DNA of 64,000 nt from Stygiolobus caldivivus (lineage in GTDB: Archaea > Thermoproteota > Thermoprotei_A > Sulfolobales > Sulfolobaceae). Positions 48,207-57,535 of the stretch are shown here, one piece after another. Numbering within the stretch: position 1 is the stretch's first letter; each line of letters begins with the position of its first letter. The position numbers were made by a program, and so were the translations under genes. The notes beneath the pieces were generated by a model that did no database searches, had not been told where the DNA came from, and was given only the letters and a program-made list of their open reading frames with translations. The stretch spans positions 2,888,501-2,952,500 of the forward strand of contig NZ_AP024597.1 in the NCBI RefSeq assembly GCF_019704315.1, written 5' to 3'.

Positions 48207-49085
48207 TTATAGTATCTTTCCTTCTTTAAATAAATTCACGGCTTCCCTTAAAGTAATAAATTCTATGTTGGGAAAACTTTTGATGTATTCTATTAGTTCC
48301 TCTAATCTCAGTATACCTTGAACCCTACCGCTTACGTCAGGGTGTATTGTGTAAATCAGTATACCGCTCTTCTCTTTTTTATAATAATAGTCGAAGTGTT
48401 CTTTAAATAGGACTTTATAAACTATATCTGGATGAGTCCATCCGTAATTATAGTAAGGATGTTTCATAAACATTTGTGGTGGAAGATCGTCTAAATACCA
48501 CGACACGGGGAATTCTATTAACCTAGTTTCTTCTCCGAACTCATATGGTTTCATCCATTCATCAGGGTCTTTGTTATAATCAATCTTATACCACTTGTCT
48601 CCTTTCCTTACATAATAAGGATGGAACTCGTTTCCCATTAAGCTACTATCATATTCAAATCCCAACTCAATCAACACATTAAGAGTATTTGGACCGAAGT
48701 CCCACCAAGGTTGCCTGTTGCCTGTTGGCTTTTCACCGGTCAGCTTATAGATTAAGTCTATATCCTTTTTAAATATTTTCATTTCTTGTTCTAGTGATAA
48801 TCTGTTAGGATCTTCATGAGAATAACCATGAGTACCTATTTCATGGCCTGCATCTACTACTTTCTTGATCTGAGTTCTAAATGTTTCTATGGAATGTCCA
48901 GGGACAAACCATGTTGCTTTAATTTTAAATGATTCTAACAGGTCTAATAGTCTTAATATACCTATTTTACCGGCAAATTCACCTCTGGATAGGTCGCACA
49001 GCGAGTCTTGGCCTCCATATGAACCCAACCAGCCCGCTATAGCATCAACATCTATAGTTATAGAAATGTAGTATTTGTCCTGCAT
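48207..49085 (-). CDS. Polysaccharide deacetylase-fold hydrolase (PuuE/PgdA-like)
   Basis: A 292-aa NodB-fold protein. The catalytic Asp-Asp is in ITIDVDAIAGW, the metal His pair in GHEIGTHGYSHEDP, and later motifs are RQPWWDFG and YTIHPDVSGR. No signal peptide, so cytoplasmic. This length and the WFVPGHSIETF segment fit the PuuE allantoinase / Helicobacter PgdA group rather than cell-wall deacetylases. In this setting a cyclic-ureide hydrolase such as allantoinase is plausible. It is divergent from the NCS1 permease gene. Confidence 0.78.
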   Translation of the reverse strand: MQDKYYISITIDVDAIAGWLGSYGGQDSLCDLSRGEFAGKIGILRLLDLLESFKIKATWFVPGHSIETFRTQIKKVVDAGHEIGTHGYSHEDPNRLSLEQEMKIFKKDIDLIYKLTGEKPTGNRQPWWDFGPNTLNVLIELGFEYDSSLMGNEFHPYYVRKGDKWYKIDYNKDPDEWMKPYEFGEETRLIEFPVSWYLDDLPPQMFMKHPYYNYGWTHPDIVYKVLFKEHFDYYYKKEKSGILIYTIHPDVSGRVQGILRLEELIEYIKSFPNIEFITLREAVNLFKEGKIL

Positions 49086-49240
49086 ACTAGTCGGTATAGT
49101 TTGTTTTTACTTTAAATGTATTTTTGCATCTCCAAGGATAATCTTGATCAAATAGGCATAGTTAAAATTAAACTATTGGAAAATATTCATACTATTGCCG
49201 GTTAAAGCTTAAATAATATTTAACATTCTCATCAACTACA

Positions 49241-50704
49241 ATGGCTCAAGAAGAAGTGTCTAATGTGAAATTAGATCTATCTGATTACGGACAAGGACAA
49301 ACTACAGTATCTCCTAAATACTATAATGAAAATTTAGTCCCAGTCCCTAAAGCTCTAAAGAATTGGAATTGGATAAATTATTCTACAATATGGGCAGGCA
49401 TGTCCCATAACGTGGTCGCTTTCGAGTTAGCCGGTTTGTTGACATTCGAATACGGGGCTCCGTTAGCGTTATTTATCGTAGGATTTGCTTACGGTACTCT
49501 ACTTATAGCACTTTACTTGAATGGTCATATAGGTGCCAAGTGGGGAATACCATATCCAGTAGCTGTGAGACCGATGTTTGGTTTAAGAGGAGCTGCATTA
49601 CCAGTTGTGATGAGAGCAGCTGTAGCGTTGTTCTGGTTTGCTGTTCAGACATATGTAGGCGGTACTATAATAGATGCCGTGATATCCATATTTTATCCAG
49701 CATGGAAGTCCCTAACGGCAGATATATTAGGGATGCCCGAGCACCTAGCTATCTCGTTCTTTGTATTCTGGTTATTAAACGTCATAGTACTATTCAGAGG
49801 AATGAATGAAGTAAAGAACTTCGAATTGGTAGCGGGACCTCTAATCGTGGCGACATTAGGCGGATTATTCGCATATGGGATTGAGAAGGCTCACGGTCTA
49901 GGTCCTCTATTTTCGGTAACTGGTTCCGCAACTCCTTCTGAAATAGGACTATCTATCGCTTCAATGGCCGGTGTGTGGGCCACATTAGTGCTAAATATAC
50001 CCGATTTTACGAGGTTTTCTAAGTCTCAAAAGGATCAGCTTATAGGTCAAGCAATAGGTTTACCTATAGTTGTTACGTTATTTTCCTTTATAGCTGTGGG
50101 AATAACATCTACAATGATCTACCTTTATCATATTCCTTCCAGTCAGGCAGTTAATTACGTCAACCCTGTAAACATAATGTATCTCTTTACTGGGAATTCC
50201 CTCTTAGCTCTCTTAACGGGCGTAAGTTTAGTAGTAGCTACAGTATCCGTAAATGTAGCAGCTAATATAGTATCACCAGTCTATGACCTTATAGCTCTCT
50301 TCCCTAGAAAATTGAAGACTTGGTCGATCTCTGCCGTCGTAGCTGCTATAGTAGCACTGTTTTACGTGCCACAACTATGGTATAATAACGCCTCAACTAT
50401 TTTCGACCTACTAAACGTGATAGGTGCTGGGCTAGGCGCTATAGCAGGGATAATGATTGCGGACTACTGGATAATGAGAAAAACTAATTTGAGCTTAGTA
50501 GACCTTTTCATGCCAAGAGGGCAGTACTGGTATAATGAAGGTATAAATTGGAAGGCTCTATTGTCATTAGCAGTAGCTTTTGGAATTCCTATAATAGGCT
50601 TTATAGTACCGGCGTTATCGGCATTATATGATTATGGATGGTATTTGTCAGTCGGCGTTAGCCTACTCTTGTATCTGTTGTTAAACAAAATGGTAAAGAG
50701 GTAA
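49241..50704 (+). CDS. NCS1-family permease (uracil/allantoin/hydantoin type)
   Basis: A 487-aa protein of 12 helices. The N-terminus LVPVPKALKNWNWINYSTIW is the canonical NCS1 signature, with GAKWGIPYPVAVRPMFGLRG after helix 2 and LNIPDFTRFSKSQKDQ in helix 6. The C-terminal MRKTNLSLVDLFMPRGQYWY is also typical. A TATA-like aataatatt sits 25-30 bases upstream. It is followed by an FAD oxidase and an amidohydrolase, so the three may import and process one ring compound. Confidence 0.87.
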   Translation: MAQEEVSNVKLDLSDYGQGQTTVSPKYYNENLVPVPKALKNWNWINYSTIWAGMSHNVVAFELAGLLTFEYGAPLALFIVGFAYGTLLIALYLNGHIGAKWGIPYPVAVRPMFGLRGAALPVVMRAAVALFWFAVQTYVGGTIIDAVISIFYPAWKSLTADILGMPEHLAISFFVFWLLNVIVLFRGMNEVKNFELVAGPLIVATLGGLFAYGIEKAHGLGPLFSVTGSATPSEIGLSIASMAGVWATLVLNIPDFTRFSKSQKDQLIGQAIGLPIVVTLFSFIAVGITSTMIYLYHIPSSQAVNYVNPVNIMYLFTGNSLLALLTGVSLVVATVSVNVAANIVSPVYDLIALFPRKLKTWSISAVVAAIVALFYVPQLWYNNASTIFDLLNVIGAGLGAIAGIMIADYWIMRKTNLSLVDLFMPRGQYWYNEGINWKALLSLAVAFGIPIIGFIVPALSALYDYGWYLSVGVSLLLYLLLNKMVKR

Positions 50705-50819
50705 AATGTTCAATTTATTTTATCAGCAAATTAATTTTTTATTAAATTTAAATCTTTTTTTGTTTATATAGTTATGTTAAGAATATTAACTAAAGAATAA
50801 AATTTAAAATGTTTACAAA

Positions 50820-52061
50820 ATGGTGGAAGATATGATGTTAACATATATTATTAAAGAACTAGAAGATATATTCCCTCGAGACCAATTAATTTTGAGCAAA
50901 GAGACATTAGAAAAAGAGGGAAGATCTCCTTATAACGTCTCACCCGCACTAAAGAAACTAGAAAGACCGCCCGATGCTGTAGTAAAAGTAAGAAATGAGG
51001 AAGATGTCAGAAAAATTGTAACTTTATCATCGAAGTATAATATCCCTCTCATACCTTACGGTAATAAGACCGGAACACTAGGACAGACTATTCCAATCCA
51101 TGGAGGAATAATGGTAGACATGAAGGAATTTAAAGGAATAATAGATGTAAAACGAGACAGTATATCCTTATACCCTGGGACTAGGATAATCGACGCCCTT
51201 AAGGAATTAGGCAAAGATAATAAGGAACTAATGGTATTCCCGAGCAGTTATCACATTGCTACAGTAGGAGGATATATAGGGGCGGGAAACGTAGGGATAG
51301 GGGCTTTTCAGTACGGGTATTTTTATCATAAAGCGCTATCATCTGCTAAAATCATATCACCTAAGGTTGAACTTGAGTTAAGAGGTGAAGCTGTGTTAGG
51401 CATTGCCCAAGCCGCAGGCACTACCGGTATAGTGACTAAGGCAGAGTTCTTAACCGTGGATAGAGATGACTGGGAGGAGCAAGTTATCTTTTGTAAAGAC
51501 GTATCTTGCGTAAAGAATTCCATGAAACTATTGCTTAACGACCCTCTTAAGACGAGGAGAGTCACTATTGAGGATTATGAGACTTTTACGAGGGTCACTT
51601 CCAAAGGAGGATGTCTTTGGAATGTAATAGTTTCATCTAAGCTAAAAGTCGGTACAAAGATCGATAAGGTATTTGATGCTATTGCGTTTGCTGCGATATA
51701 CGTGTACTTTAATAAGAAGAGCCCGTATAGGAGATACCATTACGAAGCCAAATTGCTAGATCTTGAATCATTCATAGAAATATCTAACATATTAAAACAT
51801 AAGTTAGGTCCTTCTATAATGATTCACGGTGATGTGATGAATATTAAGTCGAAGCCGACGGTTTATGCGGTATTTATGTCTGATATAGATAATTTCGACT
51901 TAATAATGAGTATTTTACATGATTATGGTTATTATTACAACCTTCACTCATACCAAATAAATGATTACCATGAAGATTCTTATGTTATGCAAAAAATAAT
52001 CAAACTAAAAAGGCATGCCGACCCCGCTGACTTACTTAATAGAGGAAAACTAAGATTTTAA
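50820..52061 (+). CDS. FAD-linked oxidase (PCMH/VAO type), paralogue 3
   Basis: A 413-aa protein; an alternative start at the ATG at 50832 would remove four residues. The FAD loop is IPYGNKTGTLGQTIP, and IATVGGYIGAGNVGIGAFQYG and AQAAGTTGIVTKAEF follow the order seen in the two other paralogues, with lower identity. The C-terminal KLKRHADPADLLNRGK is the family tail. It lies between the NCS1 permease and the ACMSD-like amidohydrolase and starts 115 bases after the permease. Substrate unknown. Confidence 0.78.
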   Translation: MVEDMMLTYIIKELEDIFPRDQLILSKETLEKEGRSPYNVSPALKKLERPPDAVVKVRNEEDVRKIVTLSSKYNIPLIPYGNKTGTLGQTIPIHGGIMVDMKEFKGIIDVKRDSISLYPGTRIIDALKELGKDNKELMVFPSSYHIATVGGYIGAGNVGIGAFQYGYFYHKALSSAKIISPKVELELRGEAVLGIAQAAGTTGIVTKAEFLTVDRDDWEEQVIFCKDVSCVKNSMKLLLNDPLKTRRVTIEDYETFTRVTSKGGCLWNVIVSSKLKVGTKIDKVFDAIAFAAIYVYFNKKSPYRRYHYEAKLLDLESFIEISNILKHKLGPSIMIHGDVMNIKSKPTVYAVFMSDIDNFDLIMSILHDYGYYYNLHSYQINDYHEDSYVMQKIIKLKRHADPADLLNRGKLRF

Positions 52062-52079
52062 CTTGTGAGAGGGGTGACC

Positions 52080-53006
52080 ATGAATAAATTAGCTATAGAC
52101 TTACACTCCCATTATTATCCTAGACCATTAGCGAAAAAGTTAATAGAATCAGGAGTCCTCAATGTAAAAGATGAAAAAATAATTCTCACGTGGAATGGTA
52201 GAAGATCAGAGGCAACAAGATCTATAATAGATATAGAAGATAAAAAGAAAGAATTAGATAAATTTCAGATTTATGCTGTTTTATCTGTACCTAATCCGTG
52301 GACATATTTCATAAGCGACGCGAGAGAAGAAGTAAAAATAGCTAAAGAATGTAATGATGAGCTCGCCTTTTTATCTAGAAAATTTCCAGATACCTTTGGT
52401 GCACTTGCCACTCTTCCGCTAGGTGATATACAAGGATCAATAGAAGAGGCTGAGAGAGCAGTTAAAGAATTAGGACTTTTAGGTTTTATTATAGGTACCG
52501 GAATTAAGGGAAAGACCATAGCTGACGAAGATTTTTATGAATTAGTCAAATTCCTAGAAAAATTAGGAAAACCCATCTTTATTCACCCTGGTACTTTATT
52601 TATTAGCAATTTTGAAGACGTCATCTCCGTTATAGCTTCGTTTCCCTTTGAGACTACATACGTTTTATTAAAAATAATACAAAAAGGTTATAACCTAAAA
52701 ATAATAGTCCCTCACGGAGGTGGATTTATCCCATATCAATTAGGGAGGATAAACTTGTTAAAGGAGGTATTTAATATTACCGAATTCAAACCAGAGGATT
52801 ACATCCTTAACCACTTGTATTTTGATAGTGTATTGTACAAAGACAGTGAAGTTAACTTCTTGGTGAATACTGTAGGACTAGATAAGGTAGTGTTCGGGAC
52901 AGATCACCCTTTTACTGTTTCCCAGATCGAAAAATCCTTGTCATTTATGAAAAAATATGGAAAGAGGGTATTAATCGATAACGCGATACAATTATTGGGT
53001 CTTTAA
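52080..53006 (+). CDS. Amidohydrolase 2 family protein (ACMSD/isoorotate decarboxylase-like)
   Basis: 308 aa from ATG at 52080, fixed by a strong ggggtga SD 3 bases upstream; an in-frame start at 52065 includes the SD and is disfavoured. The metal-binding motifs are LHSHYYP (H-x-H), KPIFIHPGT, VPHGGGF and FGTDHPFT with the catalytic Asp. This family includes non-oxidative decarboxylases such as isoorotate, 5-carboxyvanillate and ACMS decarboxylases, and some hydrolases. Context with an NCS1 carrier suggests a carboxylated N-heterocycle. It starts 18 bases after the FAD oxidase stop. Confidence 0.82.
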   Translation: MNKLAIDLHSHYYPRPLAKKLIESGVLNVKDEKIILTWNGRRSEATRSIIDIEDKKKELDKFQIYAVLSVPNPWTYFISDAREEVKIAKECNDELAFLSRKFPDTFGALATLPLGDIQGSIEEAERAVKELGLLGFIIGTGIKGKTIADEDFYELVKFLEKLGKPIFIHPGTLFISNFEDVISVIASFPFETTYVLLKIIQKGYNLKIIVPHGGGFIPYQLGRINLLKEVFNITEFKPEDYILNHLYFDSVLYKDSEVNFLVNTVGLDKVVFGTDHPFTVSQIEKSLSFMKKYGKRVLIDNAIQLLGL

Positions 53007-53341
53007 TCATACGTCCTCCAGGCAAAGGAAAAAACAAGGTTATGAAGATTTTGCTAGTTATCGTTTACGTTAGTAATTAACGATTATTGTAAACAATCGT
53101 TTTGTGTAAAATTCTAGAGTTTAATGATTTTTAAATATGTTCATCTAACTAATAATAGTATTACTTACATTTACACCCCTGAAAGGGGGCTTACCACCTT
53201 CTGGGAATTAGACAGCTGTACACTTATCGGACTGCAATGTTCATGTTAGCCATATACGTGTTTGTTACTATAATATTATACTTAGGTGATATTATAATAC
53301 TATTAAAACGGTAGAAAGTATGAGGATAGATAAGGAGTTAT
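53007..53341. other. Intergenic, with a short hydrophobic frame
   Basis: T/A-rich sequence. A fragment at about 53190-53316 reads YHLLGIRQLYTYRTAM and continues with a hydrophobic tail to a TAG at 53314-53316. It looks like the last 40 codons of a lost membrane protein or transposase, and no start is visible. Nothing else recognised. Confidence 0.3.
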
Positions 53342-53611
53342 ATGAAAAAGGAGAACTTTATAAGGAAGAGGAGGGAGAAGATGAAGAGTGAAGAAGTCTT
53401 AGGAAATATAAATGAAGTTCTATCAACAATGTCCGAGACGAAATCGGACAGGGCAGAAGTGGCGGGGGAAGGATAGGGAAAACAATTCACACGTTATGTC
53501 GTTTCTAGGTTTGTTACCAGGGAGAAGGGACGGGAGAGTATTACGGAGGTATTAACGGAAGGTGATACCTCGGGCTTTGCTCTCATAGAGGTAACTAGAG
53601 AGTATTGTTAA
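53342..53611 (+). pseudogene. Small gene interrupted by one in-frame TAG
   Basis: A single frame runs 89 codons from ATG at 53342 (or 53381) to TAA at 53609-53611 and is broken only by TAG at 53474-53476 (..EVAGEG*GKQFTRYVVSRF..). The part after the stop (VTREKGRESITEVLTEGDTSG, then FALIEVTREYC) looks as protein-like as the part before. No family recognised. It is most simply a nonsense mutation. No pyrrolysine machinery is visible in the window. Confidence 0.4.
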
Positions 53612-53644
53612 AAGTTAATAAGTTAAGGTTCACCAAAAACGGAC

Positions 53645-54173
53645 ATGGAAAAAGACCTTTATAAGCTCGGAGAAGATTATGTTGAAGCCGGGGTAATTGA
53701 AAGCTTATCTGGTCTTCTCCTATCTCTTGCTCGATGCAGAGAAGGATATACGAGGGAGTCTGCTGGGAAGGCTTTCAGTGCGGTGAAAGCGTTAATGAGC
53801 GCGATAATAGTGACTAATGAGGAGAAGTTACTTGCTCTGCCTAATGATGACAAAGAGAAGGAGTGGATTAAGAAGAAAGCACACATAGTACCTACCTACA
53901 GTATGCTTACTTTATCACAAATGTTAAGGAAAATAGGGGTCGATATCGTAAATCTTGTGAGGGCTGCGTTAGACTTTCATGAATACCAATATAACGGTTT
54001 TGAACCAAGGCTTTAGCAAATATAGTAGGAAGGAGGACGTGTTTGCGGATTTAGTAACCGTCGTAAAGGGGACTGAGAGGGTAATAAACACGTATTTCCG
54101 TCAATACGAGGTTAAGGAGGTTTCACAAAAAATTGATGAACTGTTAAAGGGATTATCAGGACAAAGTCCATAA
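53645..54173 (+). pseudogene. PaREP1-type gene split by a frameshift
   Basis: The first frame (53645-54016, 123 aa) runs MEKDLYKLGEDYVEAGVIES to LDFHEYQYNGFEPRL. Its helical repeats and HEYQYNG motif match PaREP1-family proteins of crenarchaea. The natural continuation (FSKYSRKEDVFADLVTVVKG) is in the +1 frame up to 54173, overlapping by about 38 bases. A single-base indel between 53995 and 54015 explains this. PaREP1 function is unknown; the genes are multicopy and often accessory. Both halves are otherwise free of stops. Confidence 0.65.
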
Positions 54174-54562
54174 ATCATATGCAGTTTTCGAAATTTAGAT
54201 ATTGTGAAAGCTTATGAAATATATTAAGAAACGGGTATGGGGCGAAAGACTGTGGGGACGGGCAGCCCTTGTATAGTGTTAGGACGATACAGCTGTTCTA
54301 TCCACTGGCTGTCGTTGGCCTGCCTCTGTTAGCACTTAAAGGTAACCGTGGCAGTCGGGGAGTGTGGTCTTAGTGTAGTTATCAAGCTATAATTAGACGA
54401 TGGAAATCTCTACAAATAGTAGGTGCAGAATAACGCCCTATATGCATTATTCTAGACATAGAAATATAAATAGCTCAATGACGACAGTATGTGCACACTC
54501 AAACCTACAGTCTCGCTGGGTATAACACCTACCGTGACGACTCAGGCAGAGGCTCTCTGTCT
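54174..54562. other. Gene-free stretch with an IS1-like terminal relic
   Basis: At 54470-54502 the run aaatagctcaatgacgacag and the following cacactc match the right end of the 35803-36615 IS. A degenerate agatattgtgaaagcttatg at about 54198 may be the other end, giving a roughly 300-base non-autonomous relic. The interior has no recognisable frame. Confidence 0.4.
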
Positions 54563-54976
54563 TTAAGGAGTAATAACGTACTCCTTTAGCTCGTTACTGA
54601 CCTTATTAAAGAGCTTTAGGTCTGTAGTTAGGAGCTTGGACTTTTCCCTTATCGCTAGGTAGAGGAACGCCGAGTCATAAAAGGGCAACTTTTCGCTTAC
54701 GGCAAGCTTAATAGCGTCCGAAATTATGTCCTCCGTGCTAGTCACACTACAGACATCTTCGATAAAGTTAACGGCGTTCCTTAACTGCCTCAGCGCTATT
54801 TCCTTGTCCTCCCCAAATATAACGACCCTCTTCCACGCTACGTTAGACACTTCTGCGAAAGCTAGGTCTAATGTCTTAAACTCTTCATGAGCGTTACTAC
54901 TAATTATTTCTGCTGTTTTTTCTGAGAAATTATCCCTAAAAAAGAGGGAAGCTATTACGGAAGAGTCTAGTATCAA
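54563..54976 (-). CDS. vapC: VapC-type PIN-domain ribonuclease toxin
   Basis: A 137-aa PIN domain. Acidic residues are in the expected order: MILDSSVIASLFF (first Asp), LAFAEVSNVAW (Glu), LPFYDSAFLYLA (Asp) and LLTTDLKLF (Asp). VapC toxins cut tRNA or rRNA when not held by VapB. The gene overlaps vapB by 4 bases (ATGA). Short and complete. Confidence 0.88.
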   Translation of the reverse strand: MILDSSVIASLFFRDNFSEKTAEIISSNAHEEFKTLDLAFAEVSNVAWKRVVIFGEDKEIALRQLRNAVNFIEDVCSVTSTEDIISDAIKLAVSEKLPFYDSAFLYLAIREKSKLLTTDLKLFNKVSNELKEYVITP

Positions 54977-55185
54977 CCTTCTCTGTCCTCCCTTATTAGT
55001 ACGGAGTTGTCTATGACCTTCATCCCTTTTAAGTCCTTACTACTCTCCTGAATGAACTTCTTAATTAGCTCCTCCCTAACCCTTTCCTCTATGAACTTAC
55101 TTACCTCCCTCTGCCAGTCTACGTCTACAGACTCCATTAGTTCCCTAAGTTTTTTGGGTATCCGTATACTATAAACGGTAGACAT
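54973..55185 (-). CDS. vapB: VapB-type antitoxin
   Basis: A 70-aa protein with an N-terminal ribbon-helix-helix-like segment (TVYSIRIPKKLRELMESVDV) and a charged C-terminal arm (IQESSKDLKGMKVIDNSVLI) to bind the toxin. It overlaps vapC by 4 bases. A TATA-like stretch on the minus strand at about 55207-55217 lies 25-30 bases upstream. It represses its own operon in the usual model. Confidence 0.85.
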   Translation of the reverse strand: MSTVYSIRIPKKLRELMESVDVDWQREVSKFIEERVREELIKKFIQESSKDLKGMKVIDNSVLIREDREG

Positions 55186-55822
55186 AAATAAATATAAACA
55201 CCATATTTAAAAAACTTTTATAGGGTGGGTTACGGGGTCTTTAACGACTCTTTTGCGGTTTCTATTTCTCTAGGTAGAGAGAGGTTATCACATTAAATAT
55301 ACATTAAATTAATATTTAAGGCTTAAAGTGAATGGTTAATAATTCAGTTTACACAGAATGACCTTTGTGTACCGTATTGTTTGACCGTCTAATTATACTA
55401 ATTTAACGGGGATACTATAATCCGCCAAGGACTTATGAAATACCTAAAAAATGAAGCTCAAGTCTTTATTATAATTTGAAATATTTTAAGGAAAAAATAA
55501 ATATAATTCTATACTATATATATAACCCAATACATGTTAAGCATTTAATGGTAGTTATACATGGTGAGTTAACCAGGGTCCTTCCACGTGTCCTTTGGAA
55601 TTGTAATTTCTCTCAGATATGGAGAAGATGTTAAGAGGAGGTTTTACACGTTCTAATGCGAATATAGAAATATAAATACCTTAGTGGCGACACTAAGGAT
55701 CATACGAAGAAGTAATCCAAATTATATAACAAGTATAGAGGAAAATAAGAATAATTGTAATAATATTACAGTTACAAAAATTTGAATTAAAGGGGACGGA
55801 AAGATTTGCCCCTTTAAGGCGG

Positions 55823-56030
55823 AATTGGATAGCCCTTATATTCGTATACCTCTTTGCCGTGAATACTTCTAGTGACGTTAATGACGCTCTTCACTAACCC
55901 GATTGAGGGCTTAATGGGACTTTGGCAGGGGCTACTACCACCCCCACCTTCTCTTCCCTTAAGGGACTAGGTGTAATTGATGAAAGTCCCTCTCCTTTCA
56001 GATGGGATCGGGTCTCTGCCCGCTCGACTG
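55823..56030 (-). pseudogene. Decayed coding fragment of unknown family
   Basis: The minus strand reads, after one frameshift, REEKVGVVVAPA, then SPIKPSIGLVKSVINVTRSI and HGKEVYEYKGYPIPP, ending with TAA at about 55823-55825. The protein-like composition suggests the 3' end of a lost gene. No family was recognised and no start is visible. Confidence 0.35.
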
Positions 56031-56133
56031 TCCACGAATAGCATTTACGTATAACCCTTACATATGATATGTTTTATCGATTATATGTGTGTTATTACGT
56101 ACTCCGCGATCGAAAATTAGGAGTTTTTGATTA

Positions 56134-56218
56134 TTTAACGTAAAGTTGTGTATAAGTATCTACGTAAACATTTAGGGTAATACCCTGCTGATAGATTTTT
56201 TCAACAAATGCTACACGA
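56134..56218 (+). repeat. Dispersed ~90-bp repeat, copy B
   Basis: Same layout as copy A at 3267-3355: tttaacgtaa, gtataagtat, gtaatac, cctgct and tttttcaacaaatgctacac followed by ga. The block tgctacacga is identical between A and B. Confidence 0.5.
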
Positions 56219-56451
56219 AATGTAGTCCCGAACAGGTGGTGGGAACGGTGAGCCCTCTGGGGGGACCCTTGTCCCTTCCTGAGAGGAGAAGAAGCCAGCT
56301 TACTCGGATAAACAGAATCACAATAGGCCCGTGAATAGACCTAGTAGCGATACACCTATTATTTGGCATAATAAAATTTTTGTTAGTTTTTAGTTTTTAT
56401 AAGGATAAAGTTTAAATAGACGTCTGTTTACTTCCTCTCAGGAACCAAAAA

Positions 56452-57315
56452 ATGAAAACGTACACGGAAGAAGTCCTAGTACCTGCATCTAGGGAGAGAA
56501 TAATACGTTGGCTATCAGACCCATTTCTAATAGCTGGTGTAATAGGGCACCTTAGCATACTCCAAGTATACGACCCCAAGACACAGAGTTACGTGTCCCC
56601 TTCATTACTGTCTGGGTACTGTACTAGGTTCAAGGTGATCTACATCTTCGGGACAGCTGACACTAAACTATATACTGTTCTGGGGGAAATGAGGGGCCCC
56701 ATTTACAACCCTTCAGGGATAACCTATGAGGGGAATACGAGTGACGGCAAACTCAAGTGGAGCATTAATTTCCAAGTAAGGGTTATGAAGACTCTGGAGT
56801 CCCTGGTGAGGGCCTCTGTCAGTGCTGAATATGAGATGTCCCTATTGGACAGGCTTTTCGATAGGTCGCCATTAGCCCTAGCGGAACACATAATTAAGGA
56901 TCACCTCATACCCTATATTAAGTACTATTTTAAGCCTAGCGATACGGGTCAGTTAGACATAACACCTACAGTATTATACGTGAGCGAAGGGAGTCTAAGC
57001 GAAATAATTCCCATGGTACTGAGGGAAGCTGTCGCAGTGCAATACGGAGTGGTGACAATAGAGGGGGATGGGATAAGGGGGAAGATCCTTATCAAAAACG
57101 GGAGGATCGAGAGGCTGAATGTAAACTATGAAGAGAACTTGATAACAAGTGAAGAAGCCCTACCTCAAATTAAAAATATACCGAACAGTGCTAAGGTGAC
57201 CCTCTTCAGCGTTGACGTAGACACAGCGGTTATGACGATACTGGAGAGGGCGCACGGTGACGGACTAAAAAGGGGAGATATACCTAAGGACGGTAGCATT
57301 ATGGGTAACCAGTAG
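56452..57315 (+). CDS. SRPBCC-fold protein with an unknown C-terminal domain
   Basis: A 287-aa soluble protein. Residues 1-165 follow a START/CoxG-like ligand-binding pattern: EEVLVPASRERIIRWLSDP as the helix after strand 1, YCTRFKVIYIFG, and a C-terminal long helix DRSPLALAEHIIKDHLIPYI. Residues 185-287 form a separate alpha/beta unit (TVLYVSEGSLSEIIPMVLRE, GVVTIEGDGIRGKILIKNG) not recognised. CoxG-type proteins accompany molybdenum hydroxylases in bacteria, but this gene stands alone. A TATA box lies about 40 bases upstream. Confidence 0.6.
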   Translation: MKTYTEEVLVPASRERIIRWLSDPFLIAGVIGHLSILQVYDPKTQSYVSPSLLSGYCTRFKVIYIFGTADTKLYTVLGEMRGPIYNPSGITYEGNTSDGKLKWSINFQVRVMKTLESLVRASVSAEYEMSLLDRLFDRSPLALAEHIIKDHLIPYIKYYFKPSDTGQLDITPTVLYVSEGSLSEIIPMVLREAVAVQYGVVTIEGDGIRGKILIKNGRIERLNVNYEENLITSEEALPQIKNIPNSAKVTLFSVDVDTAVMTILERAHGDGLKRGDIPKDGSIMGNQ

Positions 57316-57535
57316 ATGTCGTGAGAGTCACGGCCCAGATGAAGGGTAAACCGGACAAGCCCCAAAGCTATAGCATGGGTTAGGGTAGTAATTTTTGTGA
57401 ACTATTGGATGGTTACATCAGTCCAGAAGTAATATATAATACTTAGTTAGATATCATGGGAAAGACCTCGTCCTGCTTGGCTGATAGATCCGCTTTACAG
57501 CAGTAGTGCTCTTGCCCTTTATTAACTGACCGAGT

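Larger units (their letters stand above)
55186..56451. other. Gene-poor region with relics
   Basis: Contents seen: a degenerate IS1-like terminal sequence at 55670-55693 (aaataccttagtggcgacac); a decayed minus-strand coding fragment at 55823-56030; dispersed repeat copy B at 56134-56218; a weak terminal-like sequence at 56332-56353; and a TATA-like gtttaaata at 56409-56417 ahead of the next gene. The remainder holds nothing recognised. Confidence 0.45.
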
